The notes under the pieces were generated by a model. It saw only the letters and a program-made list of their open reading frames with translations. It did not search any database and was not told the origin of the DNA. A DNA stretch of 11,683 bases from an uncultured Eubacteriales bacterium (lineage in GTDB: Bacteria > Bacillota > Clostridia > UMGS1810), in the NCBI GenBank assembly GCA_900555295.1, contig USKN01000040.1, positions 1-11,683 of the forward strand. The letters are read 5' to 3'. Made by a program: the position numbers and the translations under genes. Below, piece by piece: positions 5,503-11,683 of this stretch (position 1 is its first letter; every line of letters begins with the position of its first letter).

Positions 5503-6261
5503 TTATATTCTCACATTAATGCCTTGCCTTGCAAGCTCGGCTTTTAAATCGCTTATTTTAACCGTTCCAAAATGGAAAACAGATGCGGCAAGTCCTGCGT
5601 CCATATCGGGAATTTGCTTAAACAAATCAACAAAATCCTGTATTGTCCCCGCACCGCCCGACGCAATAACGGGTACATTTACCGCTTTGTTTACCTCTTT
5701 TAGCAAATCTATGTCAAATCCGCCTCGCACACCGTCGGTATCTATACTGTTTACCACAATTTCACCTGCGCCGTTTAATACACCCTGTTTTATCCACTTA
5801 ATTGCGTCAATACCCGTGTTTTCACGTCCGCCTTTGGCAAATACCTTGTATTTACCCAAAACCTTTTTAACATCAACCGACAAAACCACGCATTGATTGC
5901 CGTATTTTTGCGCCGCCTTGTAAATTAAATCGGGGTCTTTAATTGCACCTGTATTAACCGATACTTTATCGGCGCCGCATTTAAGCACTCTGTCAAAATC
6001 ATCAAGCGTATTTATCCCTCCGCCAACCGTAAGCGGAATAAATATGTTTTGCGCCACTTGTTTTAAAATATCGGTAAATAATGCTCTGTTTTCATATGAC
6101 GCCGTAATATCATAAAACACCAGCTCGTCCGCACCGCTTTCACTGTACATTTTACCAAGCTCAACAGGCGATGATACATCATTTAAATTATTAAAATTAA
6201 TACCCTTTACCACTCTGCCGTTACGCACATCAAGGCAGGGTATTATGCGTTTTGTAATCAT
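5503..6261 (-). CDS. hisF: Imidazole glycerol phosphate synthase, cyclase subunit HisF
   Basis: HisF is the cyclase half of imidazole glycerol phosphate synthase. It uses ammonia delivered by HisH to convert PRFAR to imidazole glycerol phosphate and AICAR; AICAR returns to purine synthesis. The 252-residue protein is a (beta/alpha)8 barrel starting MITKRIIPCLDVRNGRVVKG. The two catalytic aspartates are visible: D11 in CLDVRNG and D130 in LSVDVKK. Phosphate-binding loops (VGGGI near residue 80, ASGGAG further on) are present. Its ATG overlaps the hisA stop codon (ATGA), with GGAGG 7 nt upstream. The length is standard. HisH, its partner, is encoded two genes upstream. Confidence 0.97.
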   Translation of the reverse strand: MITKRIIPCLDVRNGRVVKGINFNNLNDVSSPVELGKMYSESGADELVFYDITASYENRALFTDILKQVAQNIFIPLTVGGGINTLDDFDRVLKCGADKVSVNTGAIKDPDLIYKAAQKYGNQCVVLSVDVKKVLGKYKVFAKGGRENTGIDAIKWIKQGVLNGAGEIVVNSIDTDGVRGGFDIDLLKEVNKAVNVPVIASGGAGTIQDFVDLFKQIPDMDAGLAASVFHFGTVKISDLKAELARQGINVRI

Positions 6262-6971
6262 TTTGCCGCCTCCAATGCACTTTTAAGTTCTATATTTTTC
6301 GTATACAACGCTTTACCCAAAATTGCTCCGTACACACCGCTGTCTTTTAATTTTCTGATATCAGATAAATCCGTTACACCGCCCGACGCAACAATATTTA
6401 TATTAAATTTTTGGGTTAAAGTTTTGTAAAGTTCAATATTTGTGCCTTGCATGGCACCGTCTTTTGAAATATCGGTGCATATAACGGTTTCGGCGCCTAT
6501 TTTTTCAAAATTCTCGCACATATCATATATGTGGTTTTTTGAAATTTCCGTCCATCCCTCCGTTGCGGCATATCCGTCTTTTATGTCTATGCCTATTGCA
6601 ATGCTGCCGCCGTATTTTTTTATCATATCGGCCGCAAAATCCGGATTTTTAACGGCAGCCGTGCCTAAAATCACTCTAAATACACCTATATCCAAATATT
6701 TTTTTATTGTGTCCTCACACCTAATGCCGCCGCCTATTTCAACTTTTAATGACGTGTTTTTTACAATGCTTTCCACAACTTCAAAATTGGGTATTGTTCC
6801 GTCTTTTGCGCCGTCCAAATCCACAATGTGCAAATACTCGGCACCGTCGCTTAAAAACTTTTGGGCAACGCTTAACGGCAAATCCGAATAAACCGTTTTT
6901 TTACCGTAATCGCCTTTTACAAGTCTTACCGCCTTGCCATCTATTAAATCTATTGCGGGAAAAATAACCAT
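6258..6971 (-). CDS. hisA: ProFAR isomerase HisA
   Basis: HisA carries out an Amadori rearrangement of ProFAR to PRFAR, step 4 of the pathway. The 237-residue protein is a (beta/alpha)8 barrel homologous to HisF. Catalytic aspartates are D8 in FPAIDLIDG and D129 in IGIDIKDG. The region VDLDGAKDG (residues 50-58) and the phosphate loops (IGGGIR near residue 80, ASGGVTD at 195-201) are conserved. The ATG at 6971 has AGGAGG 10 nt upstream, overlapping the hisH stop codon region. The gap to hisH is 14 nt, and the 3' end overlaps hisF by 4 nt. The family also includes the dual-function PriA of actinobacteria, but the context and the full his gene set argue for plain HisA. Confidence 0.97.
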   Translation of the reverse strand: MVIFPAIDLIDGKAVRLVKGDYGKKTVYSDLPLSVAQKFLSDGAEYLHIVDLDGAKDGTIPNFEVVESIVKNTSLKVEIGGGIRCEDTIKKYLDIGVFRVILGTAAVKNPDFAADMIKKYGGSIAIGIDIKDGYAATEGWTEISKNHIYDMCENFEKIGAETVICTDISKDGAMQGTNIELYKTLTQKFNINIVASGGVTDLSDIRKLKDSGVYGAILGKALYTKNIELKSALEAAK

Positions 6972-6985
6972 AGTATACCAACCTC

Positions 6986-7603
6986 CTAAAGCTGTGAAAA
7001 AGCTTCTAATATTTTAAGTCCCGTCTTGCCGCTTTTTTCGGGGTGAAACTGTGTACCGTACACATTATTGTTTTGCACCGACGCGGTAAGGCACGCCCCG
7101 TATTCGCACGTTGCGGTAACGCTTTCGGTGCAGTTTTTTGCATAGTACGAATGAACAAAATATACAAAATCCCCCGAGTTAATGTTTTTAAATATTTCGC
7201 TTTTATATCCCTTTTTAGTAAATTCAAGCTTATTCCATCCGATATGCGGAATTTTAAGTTTTTTTGAAATATCATCCGCTATAGGCATAATATCGCCTTT
7301 TATAAGCCCAAGTCCTTTATGTACTCCGTATTCGTAGCTTGTTTCAAAAAGCAGCTGCATTCCCAAACATATACCCAATAGCGGTTTTCCGTTTTTTACC
7401 TCATTTAAAAGTGCGTCTTTAAGTCCGCTTCTTTCAAGCTTTAAAGCCGCATCGGCAAATGCGCCGACACCGGGTAAAATTATTTTATCCGCTTTTTTTA
7501 AATCGTCGGGATTTTTGGTAAGGCACGCGCCGGCGCCTATATATTTAAGCGAGCTGTAAAGCGAAAAAATATTGCCCACTCCGTAATCCATAATAGCAAT
7601 CAT
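6986..7603 (-). CDS. hisH: Imidazole glycerol phosphate synthase, glutaminase subunit HisH
   Basis: HisH hydrolyses glutamine and channels the ammonia to HisF. The 205-residue class I glutamine amidotransferase has the nucleophile C79 in LLGICLGMQLLFE and the His-Glu pair H187/E189 in GTQFHPEKSG. The oxyanion-strand region LPGVGAF (43-49) is present. The start is set at the ATG at 7603 because MIAIMDYGVGN is the family N-terminus. An in-frame upstream start at 7648 would add 15 residues that lie inside hisB and is rejected. The start codon comes 1 nt after the hisB stop codon, with a weak ribosome binding site (GAAGGG), so translation is probably coupled to hisB. Confidence 0.96.
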   Translation of the reverse strand: MIAIMDYGVGNIFSLYSSLKYIGAGACLTKNPDDLKKADKIILPGVGAFADAALKLERSGLKDALLNEVKNGKPLLGICLGMQLLFETSYEYGVHKGLGLIKGDIMPIADDISKKLKIPHIGWNKLEFTKKGYKSEIFKNINSGDFVYFVHSYYAKNCTESVTATCEYGACLTASVQNNNVYGTQFHPEKSGKTGLKILEAFSQL

Positions 7604-7604
7604 T

Positions 7605-8201
7605 TTAAAGCACACCCTTCGTTGACGGTATCTCGTCTTTATACTCATTGTTTACCTTAACGGCCTTTGCCGCTGCGCGTGCAAAGGCTTTAAAAATCCC
7701 CTCAATAATGTGATGAGAATTTTCGCCCGCAAGCTGTTTTATATGCAATGTAATATCGGCTCGGCGCACAAACCCCAATATAAATTCCAAAACAAGCTCG
7801 GTGTCAAAATCGCCCACCTTGTCCGTAGGAATATTTACATCATATGCCGTGTATCCTCTGCCCGATACATCAAGCGCACACATTATTAATGTTTCGTCCA
7901 TAGGAAGTATTATATCACCGTAACGCTGTATACCGCGCATATCTCCCAGCGCAGTTTTAAATGCGTCACCCAAACATATGCCTATATCCTCAACCGTGTG
8001 GTGATAATCCACGTCGGTATCGCCCGTGCACTTAACAGTAAGGTCAAATCTTGCGTGCTTTTTAAAAAGCGTAAGCATATGGTTTAAAAATCCGCAGCCG
8101 GTATCTATACTCCCCTCACCCGTTCCGTCAATATTTAAATAAAGCTTTATATCCGTTTCGGCGGTTTTTCGTTTAATTTCGGCAGTTCTTTTGTTTATCA
8201 T
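7605..8201 (-). CDS. hisB: Imidazoleglycerol-phosphate dehydratase HisB
   Basis: HisB removes water from imidazole glycerol phosphate to give imidazole acetol phosphate. The 198-residue monofunctional enzyme contains the metal-binding motifs of the family: H41 in GFLNHML, H67-H68 and E71 in DYHHTVEDIGI, and H163-H164 and E167 in SHHIIEGIFKAFARAA. There is no phosphatase domain, which explains the separate hisK gene. The ATG at 8201 directly follows the hisC stop codon, and the GGAGG that serves it lies inside the last codons of hisC. Length and motifs are standard. Confidence 0.97.
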   Translation of the reverse strand: MINKRTAEIKRKTAETDIKLYLNIDGTGEGSIDTGCGFLNHMLTLFKKHARFDLTVKCTGDTDVDYHHTVEDIGICLGDAFKTALGDMRGIQRYGDIILPMDETLIMCALDVSGRGYTAYDVNIPTDKVGDFDTELVLEFILGFVRRADITLHIKQLAGENSHHIIEGIFKAFARAAAKAVKVNNEYKDEIPSTKGVL

Positions 8202-9266
8202 TTAAATTCCCTCCAAAATCTTTTTAATTTCTGATATCAGAATTTGCATTTGCTCTTGGGTGCCTATTGTTATTCGGTTAAACTCGCATATTTTTTTATC
8301 GCTGAAGTGTCTTACAAGAATACCCCTTTGTTTTAATTCCTTATAAAGGCTTTCACCGCTTATTTTACTGTTTTTTGCAAACACAAAATTTGCACACGAG
8401 TCTGTAACAAAAAAACCGAGTTTTTTTAATTCGCATAATGTATACTCACGTGTTTTTATAATTTCGTTACGCGTTTTTTCAAAATACTCTCTGTCACGTA
8501 TCGAACATACTCCCGCAAGCTGTGTAAGGCGATTTACATTATACGGATTTGTGGAAAATTTTATTTTTTCAAAATCGCATATCAACTCACTGTCGGCAAT
8601 TGCAAAACCAAGCCTTGCGCCCGCAAGCGAACGCGACTTTGAAAATGTTTGCACCACAACAAGGTTTTTATATTTTCTTGTAAGGTCAACCGCCGACTGC
8701 GCTCCGAAATCCACGTAAGCTTCGTCTATTAAAACAATATAATCGGGATTTGATTTTACTATTTTCTCTATATCGTCCAAACCAAGCGCAAGTCCCGTCG
8801 GTGCATTTGGATTTGCAATACAAATGTTTCGCCCAATATTTATATAGTCGTCAACATTTATTTTAAAGTCGATGCCGAGCGGTATTTGAATATAGTCAAT
8901 CCCGTAAAGATCGGCAAACACTTTATAAAAACCGTAACTTATATCGGGAAACGCAACCTTTTTTTCACTGTCGCAAAATGCCGCAAAAAAGAAATTAAGC
9001 GTTTCATCAGATCCGTTTGACACAAACACATTTTCGCTTTTAACACCGTAATACTGCGCAACAGCATTTTTTAAATTACGGCTGTCGGGGTCGGAATACA
9101 GGCGCAAATTACTTACCTGTGCACCGTCTATGGCGCGTATTACGCTCTCCGACGGCGGATACGGCGACTCGTTCGTGTTAAGTTTTATATATTTTTTATC
9201 CTGCGGCTGTTCACCCGGAACATATTCTTCAATTGTATTATACCGCTTGCTCAAAAACCTACTCAT
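8202..9266 (-). CDS. hisC: Histidinol-phosphate aminotransferase HisC
   Basis: HisC transfers an amino group from glutamate to imidazole acetol phosphate to form histidinol phosphate. It is a 354-residue fold-type I PLP enzyme. Key features are N155 in NPNAPTG, D181 in DEAYVDF, the Schiff-base lysine K210 in QTFSKSRSLAGARLG, and the substrate-binding LNTNESPYPPS near the N-terminus. The start is set at the ATG at 9266, giving MSRFLSKRYNT; GAGGG lies about 9 nt upstream. In-frame TTG (9281) and GTG codons further upstream are less likely. The start overlaps the end of hisD by 8 nt. The family also includes aromatic aminotransferases, but the operon settles the assignment. Confidence 0.95.
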   Translation of the reverse strand: MSRFLSKRYNTIEEYVPGEQPQDKKYIKLNTNESPYPPSESVIRAIDGAQVSNLRLYSDPDSRNLKNAVAQYYGVKSENVFVSNGSDETLNFFFAAFCDSEKKVAFPDISYGFYKVFADLYGIDYIQIPLGIDFKINVDDYINIGRNICIANPNAPTGLALGLDDIEKIVKSNPDYIVLIDEAYVDFGAQSAVDLTRKYKNLVVVQTFSKSRSLAGARLGFAIADSELICDFEKIKFSTNPYNVNRLTQLAGVCSIRDREYFEKTRNEIIKTREYTLCELKKLGFFVTDSCANFVFAKNSKISGESLYKELKQRGILVRHFSDKKICEFNRITIGTQEQMQILISEIKKILEGI

Positions 9267-10545
9267 TGTCTTCACCCTCAAACCTTATAACGGCGCTTTT
9301 TGCGTGAGCGGTGAGCCCCTCACGGTCGGCAAAGTATTTAACATCATCCTTTACCTTTTTAAGTGCGTCTTTGGTATAATATGTGTACTGTGTTTTTTTA
9401 ACAAAGTCATCTGTAGAAAGAGGACTCGAAAACCGTGCCGTTCCGCTTGTAGGCAATGTATGGTTTGGCCCTGCCAAGTAATCGCCGAGTGCCTCCGGGC
9501 AGTATTTGCCCATAAATACCGAGCCTGCGTGTTTAATTTTATCAAGATAATCAAACGGATTATCTACGCACAATTCAAGATGCTCCGGTGCAATTTCGTT
9601 TGCTATATCAATAGCCCGCATAATATCGTCGGCAACAATTATTTTACCGTTATTGTCGATTGACGCACGAGCAATATCACGTCTTTCAAGTTTTTCAAGC
9701 TGTTTTTCTATTTCGTTTTGCACATTTTTTGCAAGAAATTCGCTGTCGCATACCAAAACCGCGCTTGCAAGCCTGTCATGCTCCGCCTGCGATAAAAGGT
9801 CAGCGGCAACATATGCGGGGTTGCTTGTACTGTCGGCAACCACAAGTATTTCGCTCGGTCCCGCTATCATATCTATCGACACATTGCCGAAAACCTGTTT
9901 TTTTGCCTCGGCAACAAACGCATTTCCGGGGCCTACTATTTTGTCGGCTTTGGGTATTGTTTCGGTGCCGTATGCCAAAGCGGCAACAGCCTGCGCTCCG
10001 CCTACTTTAAATATTCTGTCAATACCGGCCACCTTTGCCGCCGCCAAAATTACGGGGTTTACTTTGCCGTCCTTACCGGGCGGTGTAACCATAATTATTT
10101 CGGCGCAGCCGGCAACCTTTGCGGGTATACTGTCCATAAGCACGGTTGACGGATAAGCCGCCGTACCGCCGGGAACGTAAATTCCCGCCTTTTCTATAGG
10201 AATAATTTTTTGCCCAGTTACAATACCGTCGCACTCGTTTATAATAAAGCTGTTTCGTACCTGTTTTGAATGAAATGCACGTATGTTTTGAGCGGCCTCA
10301 TTTAAAATTCTTATAAATTCATCATCTACCAAATTGTACGCTTCGTCAATTTCATTTTGAGTTACTTCAAGCGTTTTTAAATCAGCACCGTCAAATTTTT
10401 TGCAATATTCAAATATTGCTTTATCGCCGTTTTGCTTTACATTTTCTATTATATCGGCTACAATGCTTTCAACATCGGTTTTATTTACCGCACGTGCAAA
10501 AATATCATCATTGCTTACTTCGCCGTACTTGTATATTTTAATCAT
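9259..10545 (-). CDS. hisD: Histidinol dehydrogenase HisD
   Basis: HisD oxidises histidinol to histidine in two NAD-dependent steps, the last reactions of the pathway. The 428-residue zinc enzyme shows Q253 and H256 in LLSQAEHDRLASA, the catalytic pair E321-H322 in IAPEHLEL, D355 in EALGDYLAGPNHTLPTSG, and H414 in GLTAHAKSA. The NAD-binding region includes VPGGTAAYPS and VGPGNAFVAEAK. The ATG at 10545 is preferred: GGAGG at 10555-10559 lies 9 nt upstream of it, while the in-frame ATG at 10554 directly abuts the ribosome binding site. The start overlaps the end of hisG by 8 nt and the 3' end overlaps hisC by 8 nt. The gene is intact. Confidence 0.96.
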   Translation of the reverse strand: MIKIYKYGEVSNDDIFARAVNKTDVESIVADIIENVKQNGDKAIFEYCKKFDGADLKTLEVTQNEIDEAYNLVDDEFIRILNEAAQNIRAFHSKQVRNSFIINECDGIVTGQKIIPIEKAGIYVPGGTAAYPSTVLMDSIPAKVAGCAEIIMVTPPGKDGKVNPVILAAAKVAGIDRIFKVGGAQAVAALAYGTETIPKADKIVGPGNAFVAEAKKQVFGNVSIDMIAGPSEILVVADSTSNPAYVAADLLSQAEHDRLASAVLVCDSEFLAKNVQNEIEKQLEKLERRDIARASIDNNGKIIVADDIMRAIDIANEIAPEHLELCVDNPFDYLDKIKHAGSVFMGKYCPEALGDYLAGPNHTLPTSGTARFSSPLSTDDFVKKTQYTYYTKDALKKVKDDVKYFADREGLTAHAKSAVIRFEGEDNE

Positions 10546-11173
10546 TTTGCTCATCCTCCGTAAGTTTTTTTAGCGCCTCGGTAATTTTTTCGGTCATTTG
10601 CGTTTTAAATTTAAAACTTGCTTTATTTGCTATAAGGCGGGCACTTACGGGGGCTACGGTTTCAAACGGCATAAGCCCGTTTTCTTTAAGCGTTGTACCC
10701 GTTTCAACTATATCCACAATTACGTCGGAAAGTCCCAAAATAGGCGCAAGTTCTATTGAACCGTTAAGTTTAATAATATCTATATCACGTGATTTTTTAC
10801 CGTAAAAATTCCTTGTTATATTTACAAATTTTGTGGCGACACGCAATGTTTTTTCGGTATTATCCAAAAAATCACACTTGCCCGCAACCGCCATACGGCA
10901 TATACCTGTTTTAAGGTCTAAAAGTTCGTATACATCGGGCTCATATTCAAGCAGAATATCTTTACCGGCAACGCCTATATCCGCCGCTCCGCGCTCAACA
11001 TATATTGCAACATCCGACGGCTTTACCCAAAAATACCTTACTCCTTTTTCTTTATTTTCAAATATAAGTTTTCGGTTGTTTTCTTTAATGGAGTCGCATT
11101 CAAACCCTGCCTTTTCAAACATACCGTAAACCTTTTCGCCGAGTCTTCCTTTAGGGAGAGCTATGTTAATCAT
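10538..11173 (-). CDS. hisG: ATP phosphoribosyltransferase, short form HisG
   Basis: HisG joins ATP and PRPP to form phosphoribosyl-ATP, the committed and feedback-controlled step. At 211 residues it is the short form, lacking the C-terminal regulatory domain, and depends on HisZ. It starts MINIALPKGRLGEKV. It contains SDVAIYVERGAADIGVAGKD at residues 53-72, GSIELAPILGLSD at 138-150, and the PRPP-binding signature DIVETGTTLKENGL at 154-167. The ATG at 11173 fits the family N-terminus. An in-frame TTG at 11182 would add three residues and has an AAAGGGG patch at better spacing (9 nt), so it cannot be excluded. The start overlaps the end of hisZ, and hisZ is the immediate upstream neighbour, consistent with the known hetero-complex. 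Confidence 0.95.
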   Translation of the reverse strand: MINIALPKGRLGEKVYGMFEKAGFECDSIKENNRKLIFENKEKGVRYFWVKPSDVAIYVERGAADIGVAGKDILLEYEPDVYELLDLKTGICRMAVAGKCDFLDNTEKTLRVATKFVNITRNFYGKKSRDIDIIKLNGSIELAPILGLSDVIVDIVETGTTLKENGLMPFETVAPVSARLIANKASFKFKTQMTEKITEALKKLTEDEQND

Positions 11174-11683
11174 TTGTTTCAATTATTTCAACCCCTTTGC
11201 CGTTAAATTTAAGCAACTGTTTGTATTTTACACCCGACGCGTCTTTGAGTGCAATAACGCTTGCGCCGCCGTCGGCAATCAGTTTTACCGCCGCAAAAAG
11301 CTGTGCTGCGTCAGCACCGTCATCATATAAAATAACCGAATCGGCATCGTATTTTTTGTCTGTTGTATTAAGCCGTTCAAGCAAATCAAGATAAACTGCA
11401 AACCCCACAGCGCCCGAGCTTTTGCCCATTTTACGCATAAGGCGCGTGTATTCGCCGCCCGATAAAACGCTTGTGTAAATTTCTTCAATATAGCCTTTAA
11501 ACACCACTCCGCTGTAATACTTCATATCGTTTACTATTGAAAAATCAAAGTTAATTTTATTGCCGAGTCCCGCACAGGTTAAAAACTTGTTAATGGTTTC
11601 AAGTTCATAAAGTTCGTCGGCAATATTATATTCTGCGGCAATTTCTTTAAGTTCGCTCAACACTTTTTCGCCGTTTCCATATG
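11166..11683 (-). CDS. hisZ: ATP phosphoribosyltransferase regulatory subunit HisZ (partial, 5' end missing)
   Basis: HisZ is a catalytically inactive paralogue of histidyl-tRNA synthetase that binds short-form HisG and carries the histidine-sensing site. Only the C-terminal part, about 171 residues, is in the window. The frame stays open to the right edge (YGNGEKVLSELKEIAAEYN), so the gene begins outside and the GTG at 11663 is internal. Visible class II synthetase remnants are YYSGVVFKGYI and the motif-3 region LSGGEYTRLMRKMGKSSGAVGFAVYLDLLERL. The motif-3 arginine expected in an active synthetase (GFGxGxxR-like) is replaced by leucine. The HisRS anticodon-binding domain appears absent or much reduced. 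Its 3' end overlaps hisG. The order hisZ-hisG fits the complex. Confidence 0.9.
   Translation of the reverse strand, partial: YGNGEKVLSELKEIAAEYNIADELYELETINKFLTCAGLGNKINFDFSIVNDMKYYSGVVFKGYIEEIYTSVLSGGEYTRLMRKMGKSSGAVGFAVYLDLLERLNTTDKKYDADSVILYDDGADAAQLFAAVKLIADGGASVIALKDASGVKYKQLLKFNGKGVEIIETND

Noticed and set aside
7604..7648. Extended hisH start at 7648
   Set aside because: It would overlap hisB by more than 40 nt and add a basic tail not seen in HisH; MIAIMDYGVGN is the true N-terminus.
9653..10156. A 167-codon plus-strand open frame opposite hisD, and similar frames opposite hisF, hisA and hisIE
   Set aside because: They lie fully antisense to well-conserved histidine genes, have no good ribosome binding sites and no recognisable domain. 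They are by-products of codon use on the other strand.

Overview
The window looks like a chromosomal segment of a low-GC Gram-positive anaerobe of the Clostridia type. This is an inference from AT-rich DNA, strong AGGAGG-type ribosome binding sites, the rpmH-rnpA-yidD-yidC-jag order, a short-form HisG paired with HisZ, and a PHP-type histidinol phosphatase instead of the enterobacterial HisB fusion. No rRNA, tRNA or named species marker is present, so I do not go below that level.

Left part (1-2735, + strand): a classic cluster that lies near the replication origin in many bacteria. It holds rpmH (ribosomal protein L34), rnpA (RNase P protein), yidD (membrane insertion factor), yidC (membrane protein insertase) and jag/khpB (KH/R3H RNA-binding protein). 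A strong intrinsic-terminator hairpin separates rpmH from rnpA, with a TATAAT box just after it, so rnpA-jag may be partly uncoupled from rpmH. A long hairpin with a T-tract ends the cluster after jag. The mnmE-mnmG genes that often follow jag are not here.

Middle part (2736-4030): a repeat-rich junction. Two 43-bp imperfect direct repeats lie 92 bp apart. The second continues into a GC-rich hairpin and is split by an intact 1087-bp IS30-family insertion sequence. The element has imperfect terminal inverted repeats, an apparent CTG target duplication, its own promoter and a full-length DDE transposase. The rest of the interrupted repeat reappears directly after the element.

Right part (4031-11683, - strand): a compact histidine operon read right to left, hisZ-hisG-hisD-hisC-hisB-hisH-hisA-hisF-hisIE-hisK. 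All genes overlap or are separated by at most 18 nt, and all are intact except hisZ, which runs off the right edge. Together they encode every step from PRPP plus ATP to histidine. The operon promoter and any leader lie outside the window.

The coding content is ordinary. The unusual parts are the repeat/IS30 junction and the rpmH-rnpA intergenic region. I found no evidence of a new biological system.
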